The notes under the pieces are model-generated. The model had not been told where the DNA came from, did not search any database, and saw nothing but the letters and a program-made list of their open reading frames with translations. A stretch of 43,864 bases of DNA. Origin: a virus. The position numbers and the translations under genes are program-made. Below, piece by piece: positions 17,849 through 24,637 of this stretch. The stretch covers positions 1-43,864 of the IMG/VR virus record IMGVR_UViG_3300008113_000286. One strand, given 5' to 3'. The stretch's first letter is position 1. Every line of letters starts with the position of its first letter.

Positions 17849-18114
17849 CTTTGGGAAAGTAATGCCATGAGTTCCATTTTACCCACAAGCTCTAAAACTC
17901 GATTAATTTCATCTATCTCGTGCTGCGCTTTTTCAATACATGCTCGACTTTTAGTCTGTCTGTATTGCACCATTATAATGCTATAGTTTTGAATATGCTT
18001 TTCTACAATGTGTTCTATTTGATACACATCGTGTTTGAACATAGGAAATTTTTTACGCCAACTATCTAGGTGTTTCCTTAATTCTTTAAAGTCGTGTTCT
18101 GTTTCAACCTTCAT
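17845..18114 (-). CDS. Small helical protein downstream of the capsid gene, function unknown
   Basis: An 89-aa, predicted all-helical, charged protein beginning MKVETEHDFKELRKHLDSW, with heptad-like spacing of hydrophobics (I-E-H-I-V-E-K-H-I and I-D-E-I-N-R-V-L-E-L-V). It has no membrane segment. It sits between the capsid-gene terminator (68 nt upstream) and the late promoter of the next operon, so it may have separate or read-through expression. Only a weak ribosome site is seen before the ATG. Its role is unknown; a small chaperone-like or regulatory protein is possible. Confidence 0.6.
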   Translation of the reverse strand: MKVETEHDFKELRKHLDSWRKKFPMFKHDVYQIEHIVEKHIQNYSIIMVQYRQTKSRACIEKAQHEIDEINRVLELVGKMELMALLSQR

Positions 18115-18132
18115 GGGATATTTAAGTCAAAC

Positions 18133-18156
18133 AAAAAGGCCCCAAAGGGCCTTTTT
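18133..18156 (-). terminator. Intrinsic terminator after the major capsid gene
   Basis: A perfect 10-bp stem (AAAAAGGCCC / GGGCCTTTTT) with a 4-nt loop lies 27 nt past the capsid stop codon. On the minus strand it is followed by TTTTTG-TTT. Because the stem itself is flanked by A and T runs, it could work in both directions, but only the minus strand carries genes here. Confidence 0.85.
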
Positions 18157-18182
18157 GAATTTCTTCTAAACCAAAGATTTGA

Positions 18183-19352
18183 TTAGCTGAATTTAACGTT
18201 ACCGTCAGTGATGTCAACCTTACCTAGGTAGTCAGCAGCATTGCCCAATGAGCTAGCTGTGTTTGTTAACTCAACATAACCATAACGTGTCATGAAGCTA
18301 ACTACTGGTTCGAATGTTGATGGGTCCAATACAACACCACTGCTCATCAATGGAATGTATGGGCAATAGAATGCTGGAGCATCAGATTCACTAGAACCTT
18401 TGTAACCAACTAGTACGGATGTGCTATCAGCAGCATAACCGTCAACATAAACACGCATTGCACTGTTCAATGTACCAACAAACTTAGTGTTTGTAGGTGC
18501 TTCGAAAGTACCTTCTGTAGTGCGAGCAAAAGCAGAAGTTGTAGCGGATTGTAGGATTGTCAATGCTAGTGGAGAAACCACAGCATAGTTACCTGCACCA
18601 CGACGTGTACGTTGTGCGATCAAGTTTGCAACACGATTGATTTGAACAGCTAGAGCAGCGTGTTCGTCACCAACGAATGTAGCAGTACCAGATACAGCAG
18701 CTTGGTTGTAAGTTTGTGTAGCTGTACCAGCTAACGAACGCAACGAAGCCAATACTTCTTGGTCGATTTCAGCAGTAATTTCTTGTGCTAAAGCAGCCAT
18801 GATTTCTGCTTCGATGTCAATGCCTTGTTGGGCTTGTGCATCTTGAGCAGCTTCAAACGTCCAGCGAGCTGACAATTTACGTGTCTTAGCTTCGACTGTC
18901 TGTTTCAAGATTTGAATAGACATACGCTTACCTGCTTGACCTTCTAGGCTAGCTGTTGAGTTAGCTTTAGGTGTAGCATCTGTATCGTTACCAGAGTAAG
19001 CAGCAGCAATCTTGAATGGACTGAATGCTTCTTCACCAGCTACAACACCGTTTCCGCTATCTGCATAACGAACACGTAGAGTATGAATTTGACCAACTGG
19101 TCCTGTCATTGGCTGAACACCTACCAATTCGTTAGCAATAACGGTTGGCATGACACGACGAATAACCGGTAAAATTACGCGGTTTAATGTTGCAACGTTT
19201 CCAGCGGAAGTTGCACCTGCTGTGGCACTCTCAGACAAATACTTACGGGTATTTTCAAGAGTAGTTGCCATTACTGTGCGCTTTGTACCTTGTAGGCCTT
19301 CTAATAGAGCCTCTTTGGTTTCTGACCAGCGCGATTCGAGTAGTTCTGACAT
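18183..19352 (-). CDS. 23: Major capsid protein (gp23-like)
   Basis: A 389-aa protein starting MSELLESRWSETKEALLEGL. The order of conserved blocks matches T4-type gp23: an N-terminal propeptide helix, N-R-V-I-L-P-V-I-R-R-V-M-P, the segment P-M-T-G-P-V-G-Q-I-H-T-L-R-V-R-Y, then a C-terminal F-M-T-R-Y-G-Y. It is shorter than T4 gp23 (521 aa), as expected for compact aquatic relatives. A candidate prohead-protease site L-S-E|S lies at residues 39-42, which would remove the propeptide. It follows scaffold and protease genes in T4 order, has a strong AAGGAG ribosome site, and ends at a strong terminator, consistent with very high late expression. Assignment rests on sequence recognition and synteny. 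Confidence 0.95.
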   Translation of the reverse strand: MSELLESRWSETKEALLEGLQGTKRTVMATTLENTRKYLSESATAGATSAGNVATLNRVILPVIRRVMPTVIANELVGVQPMTGPVGQIHTLRVRYADSGNGVVAGEEAFSPFKIAAAYSGNDTDATPKANSTASLEGQAGKRMSIQILKQTVEAKTRKLSARWTFEAAQDAQAQQGIDIEAEIMAALAQEITAEIDQEVLASLRSLAGTATQTYNQAAVSGTATFVGDEHAALAVQINRVANLIAQRTRRGAGNYAVVSPLALTILQSATTSAFARTTEGTFEAPTNTKFVGTLNSAMRVYVDGYAADSTSVLVGYKGSSESDAPAFYCPYIPLMSSGVVLDPSTFEPVVSFMTRYGYVELTNTASSLGNAADYLGKVDITDGNVKFS

Positions 19353-19363
19353 ATTAGTTCTCC

Positions 19364-20455
19364 TTAAACTTTAAGTCCCGCAAGCTTGCGGATTGTGAAT
19401 ATCTCAGCAGTTTTTTCCCCACTGCTGATTTGATGTGCCTGTTTATTGCCTGTGATTTCTGTTGATTCTGTTAATGCTTTTTTCTTTGGTGCGTCACCGG
19501 CCATTACAGCAGGCACATACTTGTCGTATGCTACGCGAAGTTTATCTGTTGCCACTGATTCTAGCAACTCGTTCATTACTGTACGCTTGTCTCCAGTTAG
19601 AGGTCCTAAAAGTTCACTCATAATGTCTTTACGGGACGCAAGATCTTTCGCAATGCGAAGTTCTCTGTCTTTACTTTCAACGATTTTTTGATGATCTGCA
19701 ACAATCTTAGCTGCCTCTTCGAGTTCAACTTGCTTCTGATTAACTACTTTTAATAGTTTAGAAGTTTCGCTTCTTTCGTTTAGGTGGCTTGCTGCATATT
19801 CGCTAGCAAATGATTCGAAGATACGACGACCGAAGTCGTTTTTGCGAGCAAGTTCAATGTCTTCTTTTAGTTGTCCCATTTCGGCACGTAGCGTTTTAGA
19901 TACGGCTTCTTTAACTAAAGTTGCTGATTGAGTTACGAATTGCTTCTTAACTGTTTCAAATTTAGCTCTGCTTTCGCGAACTAATTTAACTTTGGTTTCA
20001 GCTAGATCTTTCTTATCGGTGTGGAATTCTGCTATTTCTTTGGCTAGTGCATCCACGATAAATGATTCTAACTTGGCAACGTTTGCTGCGACACTTCTGC
20101 GATCTTCATGAAGTTCAGAAAGTTCAGAAACTAATTTTTGGAGAACAAAGCTTTCCATTTTCTTAGCATCGTCTTTCATTTTTCTCTTATACTGTGCTTT
20201 TGCTTCGATTAGACCTTGACGATCTTCTGCAAGCTCTGAAAGCTCAGCGTGTAACCGGTCTTGCAACATTGACTCAACTGCTTCAACCATTGCTGACTTG
20301 TCATGCTCATACTTCTGAGCAAACTCTTCACGTAGTTCTGCTGTAACTTGATCTCGGCTTTCTTGAATTCTCGTCTGCCAAGCTTGTTCAATTTCCGATT
20401 TCATCTCTTCGGAAATCACATTGTTTTCAAATAATTGTTTTACAAAATCTAGCAT
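19364..20455 (-). CDS. 22: Prohead scaffold protein (gp22-like)
   Basis: A 363-aa, highly charged, mostly helical protein beginning MLDFVKQLFENNVISEEM. Long Lys/Glu/Asp-rich stretches with heptad-like Leu and Val between about residues 20 and 270 indicate coiled coil, as in T4 gp22, which forms the internal core of the prohead and is later digested by gp21. Candidate protease sites [L]-x-E|S occur near the C-terminus (L-T-E-S at 328-331 and L-L-E-S earlier). It lies between protease and capsid genes in the conserved T4 order, with an AGGAGAATC ribosome site. The C-terminal tail carries basic residues that could contact the shell; that point is inferred. Confidence 0.9.
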   Translation of the reverse strand: MLDFVKQLFENNVISEEMKSEIEQAWQTRIQESRDQVTAELREEFAQKYEHDKSAMVEAVESMLQDRLHAELSELAEDRQGLIEAKAQYKRKMKDDAKKMESFVLQKLVSELSELHEDRRSVAANVAKLESFIVDALAKEIAEFHTDKKDLAETKVKLVRESRAKFETVKKQFVTQSATLVKEAVSKTLRAEMGQLKEDIELARKNDFGRRIFESFASEYAASHLNERSETSKLLKVVNQKQVELEEAAKIVADHQKIVESKDRELRIAKDLASRKDIMSELLGPLTGDKRTVMNELLESVATDKLRVAYDKYVPAVMAGDAPKKKALTESTEITGNKQAHQISSGEKTAEIFTIRKLAGLKV

Positions 20456-20470
20456 GTGATTCTCCTACTG

Positions 20471-21103
20471 TTATTTGAGTCCCAAGATGATTTTCTTGAG
20501 ACTTTCTGCTATGTATTTCTGTGCCTTTGGATCGCCTTGTACTTCCTGTGCTATTTTAAATGCGTTATATCCGCCTGTTTGATTCATAATGTGTTCATAA
20601 ACTGGTGTTGGGTAAGCTCCCGGGGCGGAAGGTTGAGCTACGATATCAACTGTGATAATTTCAAATTCGCTCACCTTTCCACTACCATCATCGGAAACAT
20701 TACCGGAACCTCTGCTTGATACGCCAAGTTTGACTCCACTCTCCAACATGGTTGAAATAAGTTGTCCCATAGGAGTTGGTAGAATCTTTAATTTTCCATA
20801 ACCATTTGGACCATCCATCCACATCTTTGTTAGCATGTGGCTGACTCGATCCAAATTAATGCGTAGATCCGCAGGATGATCAACTTCTCCTAGTACTGAG
20901 TAACCACCTGCAATCTGTTCATTGACGGTTTTGACAGCCCTACCTATTTCGGAGACAGGGTAAATTCTCTGATTTGCGTTACGGATATCCCCTTGAATGC
21001 AGATACCGTTCAAATGCAGAGTCTTCTTCCCATCTATATCAGAGGATTCAAGGACCAGCCCAGCTTGGTCAAAACTCAGATGCTCACTAAGGAAATTTTT
21101 CAC
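20471..21103 (-). CDS. 21: Prohead maturation protease (gp21-like, family S80 type)
   Basis: A 210-aa protein with a GTG start preceded by GGAG. It has the T4 gp21 protease hallmarks: G-E-V-D-H-P (His76) and G-V-S-S-R-G (Ser129/130), plus an N-terminal N-G-I-C-I-Q-G-D-I-R-N-A-N-Q-R-I-Y-P segment typical of the family. The fold is related to herpesvirus assemblins. It cleaves head proteins after Glu in [LI]-x-E and then itself. An I-A-E|S sequence lies 10 residues from its own C-terminus (198-201), a plausible self-processing site. It is located between the acidic core protein and scaffold gene as in T4. Confidence 0.93.
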   Translation of the reverse strand: MKNFLSEHLSFDQAGLVLESSDIDGKKTLHLNGICIQGDIRNANQRIYPVSEIGRAVKTVNEQIAGGYSVLGEVDHPADLRINLDRVSHMLTKMWMDGPNGYGKLKILPTPMGQLISTMLESGVKLGVSSRGSGNVSDDGSGKVSEFEIITVDIVAQPSAPGAYPTPVYEHIMNQTGGYNAFKIAQEVQGDPKAQKYIAESLKKIILGLK

Positions 21104-21116
21104 CTAAAGGCTCCGA

Positions 21117-21953
21117 TTACTTATTGCGGAACAAACTTGTAGTGTTCGCTCCACCTTGTTCGCCTGCGCCTTTCTTTTCAGCGCCGTGTCCTGGCTGTTT
21201 TGTATTGAAAGCATTACCTGCTTTACCGCCTGGAACATTAATATTGCCAGCATTGTCTTCTTTAGCTTTGTTACCAGCTAGACCACCTGCTGTGCCTTTG
21301 TCGTTGCCTTCACCACCTCTAGCAGTGTTAGCAACAGTACCGCCCATATCATTTTTCATGTTGTCGATAGTTGATTTTGTATTGCCGCCACCTTGTTCAG
21401 CAGAGCCTTTCTTCTCAGCACCATGGCCCGCACCAACTTTCTCTACGTATTCACGTACAGTAGCCATTTGTGGTTCGAATGCATCTTTCATGCCCATGCC
21501 CGTGTTGTCAGCGTCCATGTCGCTTGGTCCGCCCATGTTATCCATGTCTGGCTCTTCGTGATCGCCGCCTAGACCTGCTGCTAATTCGTCAAACTTAGAC
21601 ATTAGTTCGTCAAACCCGTCAACTACGTCTTGCTTAGTTGCTGGCTCGTCCATGCCTTCTTCATCTTCGCTATCTTCTTCACCTGCTAGATTACCTAATA
21701 GGTTATCTGTTGAATCTGACTCTTCGCCTTCTTCATCGTCGCCTTCGGCTACTTCGAAGTCTTCTTCAACTGCTTCTTGTTGTTTCTTTTTTGCTTCTTC
21801 TTCTTCTTCATCGCTCATTTCGGACTCAATTAGTCCTTCGTAAATTTCGCGTGACTGCGCAACAACGTATTCGTGGAATAGTTCTTCCGCTTTATCTTGT
21901 TCACCATTAACTAGGTGCTCGAGCATTTGCTCAATAGTGGTTTTATCCGCCAT
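21117..21953 (-). CDS. Acidic prohead core-like protein (gp68 position)
   Basis: A 278-aa protein starting MADKTTIEQMLEHLVNGEQ. The N-terminal 45 residues form a helix (E-E-L-F-H-E-Y-V-V-A-Q-S-R) of the kind seen in T4-like core proteins, ending at a candidate gp21 site L-I-E|S (41-44). Residues 45-135 are extremely acidic (runs of Asp/Glu), and residues 185-278 are Gly/Asn/Lys-rich with two copies of G-H-G-A-E-K-K-G-x-x-E-Q-G-G. A strong AAGGAG ribosome site is present. Location between portal and protease genes fits the gp67/gp68 core proteins of T4, which are much smaller, so this would be an enlarged equivalent. Function is inferred from position and composition. Confidence 0.7.
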   Translation of the reverse strand: MADKTTIEQMLEHLVNGEQDKAEELFHEYVVAQSREIYEGLIESEMSDEEEEEAKKKQQEAVEEDFEVAEGDDEEGEESDSTDNLLGNLAGEEDSEDEEGMDEPATKQDVVDGFDELMSKFDELAAGLGGDHEEPDMDNMGGPSDMDADNTGMGMKDAFEPQMATVREYVEKVGAGHGAEKKGSAEQGGGNTKSTIDNMKNDMGGTVANTARGGEGNDKGTAGGLAGNKAKEDNAGNINVPGGKAGNAFNTKQPGHGAEKKGAGEQGGANTTSLFRNK

Positions 21954-21989
21954 GTTGGTCTCCTTAGGGTATTAATTTGGCTGTCGAGT

Positions 21990-21996
21990 TATTTAC
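21990..21996 (-). promoter_or_regulatory. Possible late promoter variant GTAAATA
   Basis: A six-of-seven match to the ATAAATA core on the minus strand lies in the 89-nt gap between the DUF115-like gene and the acidic core protein gene, about 37 nt upstream of the latter's ATG. It may start a head-operon transcript, but the mismatch makes this weak. Confidence 0.3.
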
Positions 21997-22042
21997 TACT
22001 ATTATTACAATTCGGTGTTATATAGTAGTTTTTTGATCGTTT

Positions 22043-22669
22043 TCAGGCTTTTTTAAGATTTATTGCAAATCTTTCTGATAACTCGTTATATGAAATGTTC
22101 TTGTAATTATTTAGTCCAGAACTAAATGCAGGGGGGGTCATAAACTTTTTTCCGACCAGTCTGTGGAACTTTACATCTTGAAAATCTCTAACTATCTTTT
22201 CAGTTTGAGATACCCAATTACCAAAGAATGTAGGAGGCTCATAGCTTTTCTTGTAATTAAAGGTATCTGCGTAGACGTTATTAAACTTGCCTTGAACTCC
22301 TTCAAAGTCAAATCCTAGAATATAGATGTCTTTATGTCCCATTGATGCTGCAAGCCATAGTGCTGTAGGCCCACTGCTCCAGCCTTTATGTGGGTCAAAG
22401 AAGTTAATATTTGAAGTTTCTAGAACGCCCTTGTTTGGATTTGTCCAAACATTATTGGTATTATGATATCCAGCAGCAATAATTTCATTGACCATCTTAA
22501 CATCTACTGCTACTAAATGATCGACTTCTGCTTCTCTGTACACAGCATTGCAGGCAAAAATTGTGCCGTGCGGCTGCAATTCGGCGATATCAACTACAAG
22601 TCTGCTGATGCCGTTTCCTAGTACAAATGCGGGTTTATTGGGGTTGTTGTTCTGCGGGTGGCTGGCCAT
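22043..22669 (-). CDS. DUF115/MptE-like enzyme (putative) inside the head operon
   Basis: A 208-aa protein from an ATG at 22669 (M-A-S-H-P-Q-N); a TTG at 22690 would add 7 residues and has no better ribosome site. The pattern F-V-L-G-N-G-I-S-R, then C-N-A-V-Y, then L-V-A-V-D-V-K-M, and finally S-S-G-P-T-A-L-W-L-A-A-S-M-G...I-Y-I-L-G-F-D resembles DUF115/MptE-like proteins, a Rossmann-type group that includes 6-hydroxymethylpterin diphosphokinases and sugar-transferase-related proteins. The C-terminal 60 residues are aromatic and not recognised. It overlaps the upstream 81-aa gene by 35 nt and lies between portal and core protein genes, where T4 has no such enzyme. Substrate and role are unknown; glycosylation or other modification of a virion component is speculative. 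Confidence 0.6.
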   Translation of the reverse strand: MASHPQNNNPNKPAFVLGNGISRLVVDIAELQPHGTIFACNAVYREAEVDHLVAVDVKMVNEIIAAGYHNTNNVWTNPNKGVLETSNINFFDPHKGWSSGPTALWLAASMGHKDIYILGFDFEGVQGKFNNVYADTFNYKKSYEPPTFFGNWVSQTEKIVRDFQDVKFHRLVGKKFMTPPAFSSGLNNYKNISYNELSERFAINLKKA

Positions 22670-22880
22670 ACATCTGTCTAATAAAACCAAGTTCGGATTC
22701 TTGCTCTGCTTCGTGTGCTTCGCTTTGCATACGCAACATATTAATTTGCTTGAATGTAAGTCTAATCTTACGGGTATCTTCTTGATCTAAAATAGACACG
22801 TCATTACTCGACTCGTAGCGACGATCGATAGTATAGTTGTTGCTCTTGTCGTTAAAGTAGAAAAACTCTAATAATTTCAT
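22635..22880 (-). CDS. Small protein after portal gene (gp67 position)
   Basis: An 81-aa charged protein starting MKLLEFFYFNDKSNNYTIDR. It has an aromatic N-terminus, a central helix (T-F-K-Q-I-N-M-L-R-M-Q-S-E-A-H-E-A-E-Q) and a Pro/Gln-rich tail (P-P-A-E-Q-Q-P-Q). It lies 23 nt downstream of the portal gene, the position of the T4 prohead core protein gp67 (80 aa), and its size matches, but it is far less acidic than gp67, so homology is uncertain. The stop overlaps the start of the DUF115-like gene. A small core or portal-associated protein is inferred. Confidence 0.6.
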   Translation of the reverse strand: MKLLEFFYFNDKSNNYTIDRRYESSNDVSILDQEDTRKIRLTFKQINMLRMQSEAHEAEQESELGFIRQMYGQPPAEQQPQ

Positions 22881-22903
22881 ATCTTGTATTTAGCCAATTT
22901 GTA

Positions 22904-24625
22904 TCAAGCCGGTGGAGGGGTTGTTGCGCCACTGTCTGGTAGTGGAGGTTCGCCGCCCTCTGCGCCCGGTTCAGCTGCTGCTGCCATATCTAGAGGAGCT
23001 TCTGCTGATTGATCTGCCATGTCTGAACTCATACCGCCCGGTGTAATGCCCATTGAGCGCATATCGCCCGCTGCATCATTACTTGGTGTTAGCTTGCCAC
23101 CGTTCTCTTCTTTCCACATACGTTCGTTTTCTGTGATCTCTTCTTGCGTTAGCCCTAAGAAACGTTTTAATGCAAAACGCTTACTGATGTAAGGAGCTTC
23201 TTGTAGACTAGTAAACGAACTAATACGTGCATTATCCAGCTCGCTTTGACGATACGCAGCAAAGTTTTGCGGTGGATTAAACTTCAATTCAAACAAGCTG
23301 TTATCAATATTAATGCCTTGCTTTACAATCCAAAGTTTAAATTCTAAGTCAAATTCTTCAACCATTAAGCTTTGTAGACGTTTGCAATACTCGTTGAATC
23401 TTAGCTCTTGAATATATGCAGTACCTACTTTGCCATCGTTAAATGACTGCTGACTATCATCTGCACCTGTTGGTAGATAGCTGCTTGGAATACGCAAGGC
23501 GCGGAATAACTTGTTGGTAAAATACTTCAAGTCATCGATTTCGCCTAGGTTAGTGCCGCCGGGCAGTGTATCAACTTTACTACCGCGACCTTCTGCTGTC
23601 TGCGGAAAGAAGTAGTCTTCGTTGATGCTTAATGGATTGTAGCTAGCATCGATTGCAGAAGATCCGCCGGTTGAGCTAGGAATACGTCTTTGATGAATTT
23701 CGTTTTTTACACGTTCAACAAAGCCCATGGCCATGTGCGCTGGCATATTACCAACGTCAATATAAAAGATACGGCGCTCTGGCGCACGTTGTATACGATA
23801 GATAATAATCGCATCTTCTAGTAATTCTTTCTGTTTATATACTTTAAAAACACTTTCTAGCAGGCTGTTGCCAAAAGGATAGTTATTATCAAGACCTTCA
23901 CTTAAACTAATATGAACAACGTTTTTAGCATCGATGGCAATTTCGTTGGTGCCTGTGGTAAAGCGTGAACCAGTTTGTTGTGGGGCGGCGCCAACCATGC
24001 CGCGACCTAAGGCGCCACCGGTGACATAACCGCCACCTCCTGCTGGACTGCTATTATTGTTTGGGTGAATTGATGTTGCTACTAGATCTTTAAAGTTAAA
24101 ATTAAAGTCCTGGATAACATACTGCTCAGGTGTCTTACCTTCACTTTCATTTACAATAACTTTAGTAACCTTTGCTGGATCAACATAGAACCATTTAAGT
24201 GTTTCTGGATCTCGTACAAAAAAGCAATCGCCATACTTAAAGGTATTACGAACAATTCTAAAAACTCTATTTTCAAATTGTTGTATCTTGTTCCACTTCT
24301 GTAGACTTTCTTTTAATAGTTTAACTTCAGTTGCTGTTGGTGCACCTTTAAAAAATATTTGAAACGATGTAGTATTCTCTTTATTCTTTTGGCTGCAGAA
24401 TTCTGCTAGGATATCAAGGGCAGCATTAATCTCACTGTCCATGTCCATGGTGTTGTATTGTTGATAACGCTCAACACGATTTGGCGTACCTGCATATACG
24501 TCTGGTAGATAGTTTGAATAGTTAGTACGGGCCGGTCCGGGTTTACCACCGCCGTTACCTAGCGGGCTAAAAGTGCCGCTTGTACCATCAATTTTTACAG
24601 GTGTAAAATGCTTTTTCCAGCTCAT
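22904..24625 (-). CDS. 20: Portal vertex protein (gp20-like)
   Basis: A 573-aa protein starting MSWKKHFTPVKIDGTS. It contains the T4-type portal signature: D-M-D-S-E-I-N-A-A-L-D-I-L-A-E-F, then F-K-Y-G-D-C-F-F-V-R-D, Y-V-D-P-A-K-V, then R-I-Q-R-A-P-E-R-R-I-F-Y-I-D-V-G-N-M-P, and L-P-G-G-T-N-L-G-E-I-D-D. The last 60 residues are Ala/Pro/Gly-rich. The size is close to T4 gp20 (524 aa). A dodecameric portal forms the DNA channel at the unique vertex and nucleates prohead assembly. It heads the head cassette, 12 nt after the tape-measure-like gene, rather than following tail-tube genes as in T4. Confidence 0.95.
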   Translation of the reverse strand: MSWKKHFTPVKIDGTSGTFSPLGNGGGKPGPARTNYSNYLPDVYAGTPNRVERYQQYNTMDMDSEINAALDILAEFCSQKNKENTTSFQIFFKGAPTATEVKLLKESLQKWNKIQQFENRVFRIVRNTFKYGDCFFVRDPETLKWFYVDPAKVTKVIVNESEGKTPEQYVIQDFNFNFKDLVATSIHPNNNSSPAGGGGYVTGGALGRGMVGAAPQQTGSRFTTGTNEIAIDAKNVVHISLSEGLDNNYPFGNSLLESVFKVYKQKELLEDAIIIYRIQRAPERRIFYIDVGNMPAHMAMGFVERVKNEIHQRRIPSSTGGSSAIDASYNPLSINEDYFFPQTAEGRGSKVDTLPGGTNLGEIDDLKYFTNKLFRALRIPSSYLPTGADDSQQSFNDGKVGTAYIQELRFNEYCKRLQSLMVEEFDLEFKLWIVKQGINIDNSLFELKFNPPQNFAAYRQSELDNARISSFTSLQEAPYISKRFALKRFLGLTQEEITENERMWKEENGGKLTPSNDAAGDMRSMGITPGGMSSDMADQSAEAPLDMAAAAEPGAEGGEPPLPDSGATTPPPA

Positions 24626-24637
24626 ATATTTTCCAAA

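Noticed and set aside
21124-21561. Open plus-strand frame of 145 codons
   Set aside because: Pro/Leu/Ser-rich shadow of the Gly/Asn-rich part of the acidic core protein.
22667-22690. TTG at 22690 as start of the DUF115-like gene
   Set aside because: No ribosome site is seen, and the ATG at 22669 precedes the first conserved motif by a suitable distance; the TTG is kept only as an alternative.
22887-22893. CTAAATA as a late promoter for the 81-aa gene
   Set aside because: It lies only 7 nt from the start codon, which leaves no room for a leader and ribosome site.
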